Source of the DNA: Chloroflexota bacterium
Lineage (GTDB): Bacteria; Chloroflexota; Anaerolineae; Anaerolineales; UBA4823
Reading direction: 5' to 3'
DNA: 22,854 nucleotides
NCBI GenBank assembly: GCA_023395675.1
Contig: JAEWYL010000064.1
Location: 1 to 22,854, forward strand
How positions within the stretch are numbered: position 1 is the first letter of the stretch; each line of letters opens with the position of its first letter. Shown here one piece after another: positions 1-6,794 of this stretch. A model generated the notes under the pieces. It made no database searches. It was not told the DNA's origin and worked only from the letters and a program-made list of their open reading frames with translations. The position numbers and the translations under genes are program-made.

Positions 1-62
1 AGCAGGACGATCTGCCCCTGGGTATATTCCTTGAACACGGGTGGCGAGCTTTTTTTCTTCAT
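1..62 (-). CDS. Transposase, N-terminal fragment (cut by the window edge)
   Basis: Reading the minus strand from the ATG at 62 gives MKKKSSPPVFKEYTQGQIVL before the sequence ends. The F-K-x-Y-x-Q-x-Q-x-x-L-L pattern is the usual opening of IS1182/InsH-N-type transposases, in which a conserved block about entering the active fold follows. A purine-rich GGGGG lies directly before the ATG, closer than an ideal ribosome binding site. Only about 20 codons are visible, so catalytic residues cannot be checked. The family assignment is moderate; being a protein start is supported by the motif and by the terminal repeat just upstream. Confidence 0.55.
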   Translation of the reverse strand, partial: MKKKSSPPVFKEYTQGQIVL

Positions 63-98
63 ACCCCCTATTGAATCACATCTTCTTTAAACGCGAAA

Positions 99-127
99 GG
101 GGCTGCCCAGACTTTTTGGACAGCCCC
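99..127 (-). terminator. Hairpin at the IS edge; possible terminator for the response regulator operon
   Basis: GGGGCTG (99-105) pairs with CAGCCCC (121-127), and two further pairs form after one mismatch. Read on the minus strand it is followed by TTTCGCG and then TTTAAA, a weak T tract. It lies about 55 nt past the stop of the response regulator (184). It may act as the operon's terminator, as the insertion sequence's terminal repeat, or both. Confidence 0.45.
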
Positions 128-183
128 GTTATCATTTCTCGTTATCCGGTCTATCATCACAGCCCGCCGCCGGCTGCCCGGCC

Positions 184-1113
184 TCACAACTGCTCGATAA
201 AATTCCCGGTTGTGACCACCTGCTTCAGGGCGGTGAAGACCTCCTCGGGCCACAGCCCCTGCCGGGTCTCTTCCTCCAGCCGCGCCAGGGCGGTGGGCAG
301 GCTCAGGCGCAGCTCGCCCTGCAGCAGCCGGTCGAGCAGCGAGCAAATGGAGGTGATGTGGACCAGCAGGCGCTGGTTTTCCGGCAGGTCGTCTGCGTAA
401 GGGGCGCTCTGCAGGTTGCCGTGGTGGTAGCGGATGATATTCTGGATGATGGGGATATCGAAGCAGTCCATCATCTCGCTGCCGATCTCCGTGTGCAGGT
501 CGTCGGGCGCCCCGGCGTCCGTGTCCACCTCTCCCGGCAGGCCCAGCAGCCCGATATCCATCAGGTTGGCCCCCTTCTTCATCAGGTCCACCTCGCTCGC
601 CGGCGCGCCCAGGGTCAGGGCCACCCGCTCGGCGATATAGCCCACCCGCAGGCCGCGCTTCCGGGCCGCGGGGTCGCGTTTGCCCAGCGCCGTCAGCAGG
701 CACTGGACGGTGGACTGGAAGGGCGCCAGCTCCATGATCTCCTCCTGCAGCGCCAGGAGGGCTTTGATCTTGGTCAGCAGCTCGACGCGGTTAAACGGTT
801 TGCTCAAAAAGTCGTTGGCCCCGGCCTCGATGGCCCGGATGCGGTGCTGGTTCTCGTTCAGCACGGTGAGGATGATGATGGGGATGTACTTGAGGGTGGG
901 GATTTTTCTCAGCCGCTCGCAGACCTGGAAGCCGTTCAGGGTGGGCAGCATCACGTCCAGGATCGCCAGGTTGGGCTTCTCCGCTTCGGCGATGGCGACG
1001 GCGTCCAGCCCATCGGAGGCCTCGATCACCTGATAATGATAGACTTCCAGGATATCGCGCATTAATTTCAGGCTGGGCAGGTCGTCTTCCAGCACCAGAA
1101 TTTTCGTCATCAT
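184..1113 (-). CDS. Response regulator: receiver plus degenerate HD-GYP-like output domain
   Basis: A protein of 309 residues. Residues 1-120 form a canonical receiver: acidic pair D10/D11, phosphoacceptor D53 in LAILDVMLP, T83 and K105 in the SKPF motif. Residues 140-255 follow the outline of an HD-GYP phosphodiesterase (ALGKRDP..R.GLRV..IAERVA), but key residues are lost. The HD pair reads MD at 185-186 (NLMDIG), the RYHH at 228-231 remains, and the GYP signature is absent (HHGNLQSAPYADD). Cyclic-di-GMP hydrolysis is therefore unlikely, and a binding or signalling role is more plausible. It lies 168 nt downstream of the histidine kinase on the same strand, the expected partner. A palindromic repeat occupies that gap. 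The start may be 1113 or the adjacent ATG at 1110. Confidence 0.9.
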   Translation of the reverse strand: MMTKILVLEDDLPSLKLMRDILEVYHYQVIEASDGLDAVAIAEAEKPNLAILDVMLPTLNGFQVCERLRKIPTLKYIPIIILTVLNENQHRIRAIEAGANDFLSKPFNRVELLTKIKALLALQEEIMELAPFQSTVQCLLTALGKRDPAARKRGLRVGYIAERVALTLGAPASEVDLMKKGANLMDIGLLGLPGEVDTDAGAPDDLHTEIGSEMMDCFDIPIIQNIIRYHHGNLQSAPYADDLPENQRLLVHITSICSLLDRLLQGELRLSLPTALARLEEETRQGLWPEEVFTALKQVVTTGNFIEQL

Positions 1114-1173
1114 CCACGCACTCGCTTTCTATCGGTAAATGCTCAGCTCGCAAAATTTGGAGGGGGTGGTTTT

Positions 1174-1243
1174 TGAGTGATAGTGGGGCTATCCCCCACC
1201 ACCACTCAGGCAACCACACTCTCCAGCCCGGCGAGAGAACCAC
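1174..1243 (+). repeat. Intergenic palindrome family, copy A
   Basis: TGAGTGATAGTGGGG (1174-1188) pairs with the mirror arm at 1194-1208 around a 5-nt loop. On the minus-strand transcript the stem is 15 bp with two G-U pairs. The tail GCGAGAGAACCAC follows at 1231-1243. It fills the gap between the histidine kinase and the response regulator. There is no T tract on the minus side, so it is not a standard terminator, although it could stabilise or process the operon mRNA. Confidence 0.6.
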
Positions 1244-1281
1244 GAAACACGGCCAAAACCTCAGGCAGCCCGTCCCTGCGC

Positions 1282-3255
1282 TTATTGATCCTTCAAGTAA
1301 TTCGTCCCGAACGGGTTGGCCGGCAGGCGCACGCAGGCGCAGGTGCCTCCCTCCGGGTTATCCTCCAGCCAGATCCAGCCACCGTGCAGCTCGACCAGGG
1401 CCTTGCAGATCGCCAGGCCCAGCCCGACCCCTTTGTAAACCTGCGTATAGGTATCGTCCGCCTGCTCGAAGGCCAGGAAGACCTTCTCCTTCATCTCCGG
1501 GGCGATGCCGATGCCGGTGTCTTTGACCAGCAGGTCAATCATCTTGTTGTACCCGGCCGTGCGCCGGGCGACCACCTGAATCGAGCCGCCCTGCCGGGAG
1601 AATTTGATGGCGTTGGAGAGCAGGTTGGTGATGATCTGCTGGATCTTCTTCGCGTCCCAGACCGGTTCGGGCAGATCTTCACTCAGGTCAATCTCGAAGC
1701 TCAGGTCTTTCGCCAGCATCTGGGGCGAGAGCAGGGTGGCCGCATCCTGCACCAGCTCGTCCAGGTCCACCGGCACGGGGTTCACCCGTTCGCCCCGGTT
1801 GCCCAGGCGGATCAGGTCGAGGATATCGTTGATCATCTCCAGCAGGTGGTTGCCGCTGTTAATGATGATGCCCACGTACTCTTCCTGCCGGGAGTTCAGC
1901 TCCCCAAAGATTTTGTCCTGCAGCAGCACGGCGAAGCTGATGATCGAGTTCAGGGGTGTGCGCAGCTCGTGGCTGATATTGCCCAGAAATTGAGACTTAT
2001 ACTGGTTGGAGCTCTCCAGCTCGTTGATGGTCGCGGCCAGCTGCTTCGTGCGCTCGTTGACCTTCTCCTCCAGCAGCAGCTTCTCCTGGGTCAGGTTTTT
2101 CGCCATCTGCAGGATGCTCTCCGCCAGCTCCTGCAGCTCCAGCGGGACGTATCTCTCCTGCCAGGTGATCTCTTTCACGTTCACTTCGTTCGTCGCCACC
2201 GCCCTCGCCAGGTTCTGGAGCCTGTAGATGGGGGTGGTGATCACTTTCGTCATGAACGAGACCACCACCATCGCCACCAGGAGAATCATCAGGGAGAACA
2301 GGGCGATCAGCGTCAGGTTGGTGCTGCTCAGCTCGGGGATGACGAACACCGGCGCGCCCACCCCCATATTGCCGATCGGATCGCCCCGGTAGTTGAAGAC
2401 CGGATCCACTACGATCAGCGCCGGGCGCCCCTGGACGTAGATCTCGCCGCTGTAGCGTCTCCCCGCCTGGGTGGTCTGGATCAGCGACTGCTCCTGCACG
2501 CTGCCTTCCAGGTAGCGGAAATCGTCCACCGAGATATTCGAGCACACCCGCAGGCCGTCAATGGCGATGGAGAGATAAGTCTCCGGCACTTTTTCGGTGT
2601 AGGCTTCCGTCAGCTCGTGGTCGTTGTTCAGCAGGGTGCCGCCCACCAGGCTGCCGACCAGCTGCTGCCGGTCGTCGAAGATGGGCGCCGCGACGATATT
2701 GATCATGGCGCTGTTCTCGTGGGAGATCTCCGCGCCGTTCAGCGAGACAACCTGCACCTTTTCTCGAAAAGCCTGGAGGCTGGAGTGGATATTCTCCTCC
2801 GGCAGCAGCTCCAGGGTGGAGATCGGTTTCCGCTCTTTTTCCAGGTAGCCGAGAAGGTAAGCCAGGTGCCACGGCTGCCCGGCGGGGTGGTTGAGGCTGC
2901 TCAGGATCATCCCGTTCTCGTCGGTGACCATGAAGTAGCCCAGCCCGCCGTAAGAGGCGCTGATCCTCTCCAGCAGCTCGTCCAGCTCTCCGCTCTCCCT
3001 GCGCTTCACCAGTTCGTCTAGCGGGTTGTACTGGATGGTCTGCATCAGCAGGGACTCGGTCTTGGCGTGCTGGAAATTTAACTGGTCCCAGGCGGTCTGG
3101 ATGGCCACGTTCAGGCGCGCGGTGACGTTCTCTTTTGCGGAGCGGAGGAAATAGAGGCTGAACAGCACCCCCAGGCTGGTGACGGAAAACAGGATGACCA
3201 GCAAAAAACCCAGGTTCAGGTGCGTGCGGATATCTCTTTTTACCTTTACTGCCAT
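1282..3255 (-). CDS. Membrane sensor histidine kinase with Cache-type sensor
   Basis: A protein of 657 residues. TM1 spans about 14-37. The extracytoplasmic sensor spans about 38-312, and its second half (LRVCSNIS...GRRYSGEIYVQGRPALIVVDPVFNYRGDPIGNMGVGAP) fits a Cache fold. TM2 is at 313-335. A HAMP-like linker and coiled coil cover about 336-420. HisKA has the phosphoacceptor H429 in ISHELRTP. HATPase motifs are the N box N544/N548, G1 D579-T-G-I-G and G2 G609-V-G-L-G. It should autophosphorylate on binding a small extracellular ligand and pass phosphate to the adjacent response regulator. The gene starts 13 nt after the LuxR stop, with AAAGGG as ribosome binding site, so the two are cotranscribed. 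The ligand is unknown; a carboxylate would suit both the Cache fold and the nearby transporter (inference). Confidence 0.93.
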   Translation of the reverse strand: MAVKVKRDIRTHLNLGFLLVILFSVTSLGVLFSLYFLRSAKENVTARLNVAIQTAWDQLNFQHAKTESLLMQTIQYNPLDELVKRRESGELDELLERISASYGGLGYFMVTDENGMILSSLNHPAGQPWHLAYLLGYLEKERKPISTLELLPEENIHSSLQAFREKVQVVSLNGAEISHENSAMINIVAAPIFDDRQQLVGSLVGGTLLNNDHELTEAYTEKVPETYLSIAIDGLRVCSNISVDDFRYLEGSVQEQSLIQTTQAGRRYSGEIYVQGRPALIVVDPVFNYRGDPIGNMGVGAPVFVIPELSSTNLTLIALFSLMILLVAMVVVSFMTKVITTPIYRLQNLARAVATNEVNVKEITWQERYVPLELQELAESILQMAKNLTQEKLLLEEKVNERTKQLAATINELESSNQYKSQFLGNISHELRTPLNSIISFAVLLQDKIFGELNSRQEEYVGIIINSGNHLLEMINDILDLIRLGNRGERVNPVPVDLDELVQDAATLLSPQMLAKDLSFEIDLSEDLPEPVWDAKKIQQIITNLLSNAIKFSRQGGSIQVVARRTAGYNKMIDLLVKDTGIGIAPEMKEKVFLAFEQADDTYTQVYKGVGLGLAICKALVELHGGWIWLEDNPEGGTCACVRLPANPFGTNYLKDQ

Positions 3256-3268
3256 CGAAGCCGGCCCT

Positions 3269-3988
3269 TTATTTCAATACCTGGATTTCGTACAGCGCTA
3301 ATTTCGTGCGGTTGTTCATCTGCAGCTTTTTCAAGATATTGCTGATGTGCGTCTTTACCGTGCGTTCGCTGATCACTAACTGTAAGGCGATCTCCTGGTT
3401 CGACATGCCGCTGCTGACCAGGTGCAGCACCTCGCGTTCTTTTTTCGTCAGGATATCCAGATCGGCGCTGCGGGCGCCGGGCTTTGCCTCCAGCTGGATA
3501 TCGTTCAGGCGGCAGAGGCCGAAGATCAGGTCGAAGCTGTGGGCCACCAGGGAGACCACTTCCTGGAAGAGGTCCTGCTCCGCCGCGCGCCGGTCCTGGG
3601 CGTGCAGGGCGCTGTCCAGCGAGGTGAACGGCATCCGCTCCGCCTCGCTGAGCACCAGGTAGTACTCAATACCGGCAAACGATTCGGCGTCCAGCGAGCT
3701 GCCCAGCGGGGCGACGGCCAGCTGCATCCCGAGCGGGCAGCTGGAATGGATCGTCTCCCGGCGGCCACCCGCCTGTGCGGTCAGCCGCCCGATATTCTTG
3801 CGGCAGCCCTCCCCATTCTGGCACTGCGTCTGGCTGCAGAACGGGTTCTGGTTGGAGGGGATGGTCAGTTCCTCTCCGGCCGTATTGATCAATGAAATGG
3901 ATAAGCCGTGATGCTTCGAGAGCTTATCCTGCAGGTTCTGTATTCTGGCGAGCACAATCGAGGTCGTGTACTGTGGCTTTGCCATCAT
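3269..3988 (-). CDS. LuxR-type transcriptional regulator with Cys-containing PocR-like sensor region
   Basis: About 239 residues from the ATG at 3988. A TTG at 4000 in the same frame has a better-placed GAGG, so the start is uncertain. Residues 179-235 are a LuxR-type helix-turn-helix (LTKKEREVLHLVSSGMSNQEIALQLVISERTVKTHISNILKKL). The N-terminal half contains C51, C56, C62 and C84, with the sequence FCSQTQCQNGEGCRK and later SCPLGMQLAVAPL. This resembles a PocR-type sensory domain, which in that family can bind small hydrophobic ligands or a metal centre. The family resemblance is my recognition and has not been searched. The gene is the first of a LuxR, kinase, response regulator run placed directly after the GRE-activase gene. 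It is a good candidate regulator of the GRE locus, by neighbourhood only. Confidence 0.87.
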   Translation of the reverse strand: MMAKPQYTTSIVLARIQNLQDKLSKHHGLSISLINTAGEELTIPSNQNPFCSQTQCQNGEGCRKNIGRLTAQAGGRRETIHSSCPLGMQLAVAPLGSSLDAESFAGIEYYLVLSEAERMPFTSLDSALHAQDRRAAEQDLFQEVVSLVAHSFDLIFGLCRLNDIQLEAKPGARSADLDILTKKEREVLHLVSSGMSNQEIALQLVISERTVKTHISNILKKLQMNNRTKLALYEIQVLK

Positions 3989-4005
3989 CCTCCGGAACAA
4001 ACCAG

Positions 4006-4023
4006 GTATTCACCTCTGAATAC
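4006..4023 (-). promoter_or_regulatory. Perfect 18-bp dyad in front of the LuxR-type gene
   Basis: GTATTCACCTCTGAATAC is a 7-bp perfect inverted repeat with a 4-nt centre. On the minus-strand transcript the centre reads GAGG, a ribosome-binding core, so the element could be a DNA operator or an RNA hairpin presenting the ribosome binding site in its loop. It lies 6 nt before the TTG and 18 nt before the ATG start candidates. Which role applies cannot be told from sequence. Confidence 0.4.
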
Positions 4024-4140
4024 GCTAAATAGAGAGCTGCAGCCAGAGTCTATCACCAACCGGCTCTCAACTGTCCGCTTTCAGCTTGTTCCTGGCGGGT
4101 TTACAGATTTGCAAGGCAGGCCGCAGCCTGGCGCCCGGCG

Positions 4141-5070
4141 CTAGTTGATGATGCAGACCACCTGCTGGGCCTCCACCAGGCTCTTCAGGTGCTCCATGTG
4201 CTCCTTCGAGGGCGAGGCGAGCTCGGGCATGGGGTATTCCCGGTGCAGGCGCTCGTACTTGCTCTCGCCCAGGCGGTGGTAAGGCAGGATGTTGATGCGC
4301 CTCAGGTTGTGCTCGTAACAGAAGCGGGCGATCGCGGTGATGTTCTCATCGCTGTCGGTATACCCCGGGATGATGGGGGTGCGCACCAGGATTTTCGAGG
4401 CGTCCATGGCCGCCATCTTCGCCAGGTTGTCATGGATCAGGCGGTTGGAGACGCCGGTCGCCTGCATATGGGCCGCATCGTCCATGATCTTCAGGTCCAA
4501 CAGGAAGAAATCCACGTATGGGAACACGGCTTCAATATGGGCAAAGGGCGCCAGCAGCTCGCTCTCCACCGCGGTGTTGACGTAATTTTCCTTACAGGCC
4601 TTCAGGATCTCCAGGGCAAACTCGTGCTGCATCAGGGCGTCGCCGCCGGAGAGGGTGATGCCGCCGTTCTGGCGGTAGTACGGGCGGTCGCGCTTCACCA
4701 CCTTCATCACCTCGTCCACCGTCATGCGCTTCCCGGTGATCTGCAGGGCGTTGTTGCAGCAGGCGTCTTTGCACACCGGCTTCTCGCAGCTCTGGCAGAG
4801 CTTGCGCTCGATGTGGATGGTCACCCGCCCGTCCGCCTGCACCGGGCGGATGGCGCCGTGCGGGCAGGCGGCCGCGCAGGCCAGGCAGCCCAGGCAGTTG
4901 GTCTTCATGTAGAACAGCTCCGGGTGCGGCGACTGCCCTTCCGGGTTGGAGCACCACATGCAGCGCAGGGGACAGCCTTTCAGGAAGATATTGGTGCGGA
5001 TCCCCGGGCCGTCGTGCATGGACATGCTCTGGATATCGAAGACGATACCGGCTTTTTTACCATTTGCCAT
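4141..5070 (-). CDS. Glycyl radical enzyme activase (radical SAM, with extra ferredoxin clusters)
   Basis: A protein of 309 residues. It cleaves S-adenosylmethionine to abstract hydrogen from the glycine of its partner GRE, leaving a stable glycyl radical. The radical SAM CxxxCxxC motif is C33-C37-C40 (GCPLRCMWCSNPEG), and the SAM-contacting SGGD is at 141-144. An inserted ferredoxin-like region carries C59/C62/C65/C69 and C92/C95/C100/C104 (C105 adjacent), the two auxiliary 4Fe-4S clusters typical of activases for non-PFL GREs. I chose the ATG at 5070 because GGAAGGAG precedes it; a longer frame to 5184 would read through a long hairpin. The partner is very likely the GRE at 6795-9419, with the MFS transporter gene between them. 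Confidence 0.93.
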   Translation of the reverse strand: MANGKKAGIVFDIQSMSMHDGPGIRTNIFLKGCPLRCMWCSNPEGQSPHPELFYMKTNCLGCLACAAACPHGAIRPVQADGRVTIHIERKLCQSCEKPVCKDACCNNALQITGKRMTVDEVMKVVKRDRPYYRQNGGITLSGGDALMQHEFALEILKACKENYVNTAVESELLAPFAHIEAVFPYVDFFLLDLKIMDDAAHMQATGVSNRLIHDNLAKMAAMDASKILVRTPIIPGYTDSDENITAIARFCYEHNLRRINILPYHRLGESKYERLHREYPMPELASPSKEHMEHLKSLVEAQQVVCIIN

Positions 5071-5133
5071 CTTGTCGCTCTCCTTCCGATAAAAATCTGT
5101 CCGCAGGGTCGCCTCGCAAAACCTTGATTTTCC

Positions 5134-5203
5134 GTTTTGGGGGGACTGTGCGGCGCAGCCGTCCAGTCCCCCCAAAACACCCATATTTCGCGAGAGAACC
5201 GCT
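5134..5203 (+). repeat. Intergenic palindrome family, copy B
   Basis: A 45-nt hairpin at 5134-5178 has a perfect 15-bp outer stem (GTTTTGGGGGGACTG with its mirror) and an inner CGGC-GCA-GCCG stem. The tail GCGAGAGAACCGCT follows at 5190-5203. It lies between the MFS transporter stop (5250) and the activase start (5070), inside what looks like one transcription unit. Like the other copies it is not followed by a proper T tract, though the stem ends in A/T pairs. It could modulate activase expression. Confidence 0.65.
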
Positions 5204-5249
5204 CAAGAAGTTGGTCGGCTTGCTGCGCCGGCCGCAGCCCGCTTCAGCT

Positions 5250-6566
5250 TTAGAGCGGCTGCACGCCGGGCTTGGCCGGCACTTTCTTCTCCTGCTCGGC
5301 TTCCGAGGGCTTCTTCACCGCCAGGCAGAGCAGGGCGGTCAGGCCGAAGAAGATGGTGGCGACCCAGATGGCGAGGGTGTAGTTGCCGGTCAGGTCGCGC
5401 AGCCAGCCGCCGAAGTACGGGCCCAGGCCCGCGCCGCCGGCCATACCGATGGTGGTGATCAGGCCCCAGATCGGGCCGATGTACTTGCGCCCGAACACCG
5501 TGCCCACGTAGCCGGCCACGGTGGGGATGTAGATGCCGAAGCACAGGCCGAACATGATGGCGTAAGCCACGTACATGGCCGGGTTTGCCACCGAGTTGAG
5601 CAGGATGGAGGACAGCAGGGCCACCCCGTAGCAGCAGGCGAGCACGATCTTGCGCGCTTTGAAGGGGTCGTTCAGTTTGGCGCCGAGTTTGTCAATATAG
5701 GAGCCGGCGAAGATCCCCATCACGAAGAAGCACACGCCGATCAGCGAGTAGATGCGGGTCGCCAGGACTTTGTCGAAACCGAGGTCCAGGGTGACGTAGT
5801 TGATGGAGTGGGAGAAGACGATGTATTCGGCGAAGTTGCTGCAGAACCACATGGCGGCCAGCAGCCAGAAGGCGGAGGTCTTCAGCGCGCTCTTCAGGTC
5901 GATGGAGAAATCCACCTGGTTTTTATTCTGGCTGCCCGCGGCCGCGGCCGCCTGCTCGTAGCCCAGGGGTTTGAGCCCGATGTCCTCGGGGTTCCGCTTC
6001 ATGAAGAGGGAGGCGATCACCACGCCCACCAGGACGATGACGCCGAAGATCTTCATGGCGTCCTGCCAGGACATGCTCTCGATCAGGATCATGGAGATAT
6101 TGGGGGCGATGAAGAAGCCCAGCCCCGCGCCGGAGGTGGCCAGGCCCAGGGCCTTCGCCAGGTCTTTGATGAACCAGCGCCGCACCAGGGCGGTGGGGGG
6201 CGCAAACAGCGCGCCGGCGCCGATGCCGCCCATCACGCCGTAGGTCAGGTAGAAGTGCCAGGGCTTGACCGCAAAGCTGGAGAGGAACAGGCCCAGGCCG
6301 AAGATCACGCCGTGGATCAGGGTGACGATCTTGGGCCCGTACTTGGTCGAGGTCCCACCGGCGAAGAAGGCGGTCAGACCGTAGAAAATCATGAACATGG
6401 AGAGGCCGAGGGACACTTCCGCCGTGGTCCAGCCCAGGTCCTCCCGCATCGGGTTGATGAAGGTCGCAAAGGAACCGCGGATGCTCAGGTGAAGGAAGAT
6501 CACCACGAAAGCGGAGGCGACGATGATCCACCCGTAGTAGAGCTTCTGCTTGGTCGACTCAGACAT
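5250..6566 (-). CDS. MFS transporter, oxalate/formate antiporter (OFA)-like
   Basis: A protein of 438 residues with about 12 predicted membrane helices. The opening YYGWIIVASAFVVIFLHLSIRGSFATFINPMREDLGWT is characteristic of the OFA/monocarboxylate branch of the major facilitator superfamily. A charged central loop lies near residues 208-230 (KRNPEDIGLKPLGYEQ), and the C-terminus is short and cytoplasmic. Members move small carboxylates across the inner membrane. AGAGGAG lies 7 nt before the ATG at 6566. Located between GRE and activase on the same strand, it probably imports the GRE substrate or exports the product. Arylacetate decarboxylase loci that I recall pair the enzyme with an MFS carrier. 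The exact substrate cannot be read from the sequence. Confidence 0.88.
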   Translation of the reverse strand: MSESTKQKLYYGWIIVASAFVVIFLHLSIRGSFATFINPMREDLGWTTAEVSLGLSMFMIFYGLTAFFAGGTSTKYGPKIVTLIHGVIFGLGLFLSSFAVKPWHFYLTYGVMGGIGAGALFAPPTALVRRWFIKDLAKALGLATSGAGLGFFIAPNISMILIESMSWQDAMKIFGVIVLVGVVIASLFMKRNPEDIGLKPLGYEQAAAAAGSQNKNQVDFSIDLKSALKTSAFWLLAAMWFCSNFAEYIVFSHSINYVTLDLGFDKVLATRIYSLIGVCFFVMGIFAGSYIDKLGAKLNDPFKARKIVLACCYGVALLSSILLNSVANPAMYVAYAIMFGLCFGIYIPTVAGYVGTVFGRKYIGPIWGLITTIGMAGGAGLGPYFGGWLRDLTGNYTLAIWVATIFFGLTALLCLAVKKPSEAEQEKKVPAKPGVQPL

Positions 6567-6610
6567 TTTGAATTCTCCTCTAGTTGGAGTTCAGAAGATA
6601 GGATTGAAAA

Positions 6611-6633
6611 GGGGCAGGGCTGACCCCTGCCCC
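6611..6633 (-). terminator. Intrinsic terminator or attenuator between the GRE and MFS genes
   Basis: GGGGCAGGG (6611-6619) pairs perfectly with CCCTGCCCC (6625-6633) around CTGAC. On the minus strand it is followed by TTTTCAATCC. Its position after the GRE stop (6795) and before the MFS start (6566) would end most GRE transcripts and leave partial readthrough for the transporter and activase. That would explain how an abundant enzyme and a scarce activase can share a promoter (inference). Confidence 0.65.
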
Positions 6634-6676
6634 AGCGGTAATAGAAAAAGCTCAGTACCTGCAAAGTGTTTTATAT

Positions 6677-6715
6677 GGTGCGGGCGGTGTTGCCTGTCAG
6701 GCCGCCGCCCGCACC
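6677..6715. other. GC-rich hairpin in the GRE-MFS gap
   Basis: GGTGCGGGCGG (6677-6687) is perfectly complementary to CCGCCCGCACC (6705-6715), with an imperfect inner CCTG-T-CAGG stem. No T tract follows on either strand. Lying upstream of the terminator at 6611 on the minus-strand transcript, it could protect the 3' end of GRE mRNA from exonucleases. Function unproven. Confidence 0.45.
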
Positions 6716-6794
6716 ACAATCACACAACCAACTGTTCGTGCGCCCGGGAAAGGCATCCGGGCTGGTTGGTTGGCTGCCCACCCGGGCGGGAAAA

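Larger units (their letters stand above)
1..127 (-). mobile_element. End of an insertion sequence, probably IS1182-like
   Basis: A transposase-like reading frame begins at 62 on the minus strand and leaves the window at base 1. Upstream of it, an inverted-repeat-like segment read inward from 127 starts GGGGCTGTCCAAAAAGTCTG, the kind of terminus I associate with IS1182-family elements. I place the element boundary at about 127. The other end and any target-site duplication are outside the window, so family and boundary are inferences from memory. The element sits just past the end of the response regulator gene, whose stop is at 184, and does not appear to break it. Confidence 0.5.

Noticed and set aside
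1174..1208. Palindrome copy A as an intrinsic terminator after the histidine kinase
   Set aside because: Followed by AAAAACC on the minus strand, not T residues, and the same structure recurs elsewhere with a shared tail.
1177..3021. Long open frame on the plus strand opposite the histidine kinase
   Set aside because: It is a high-GC shadow of the kinase gene: no domain, rich in Q/H/R/V from antisense codons, no ribosome binding site.
5071..5184. N-terminal extension of the activase to 5184
   Set aside because: It would translate a long hairpin, and the extra residues have no family counterpart; GGAAGGAG supports 5070.
5064..6623. Long plus-strand frame opposite the MFS gene
   Set aside because: Antisense shadow of a membrane protein with a clear family and ribosome binding site.
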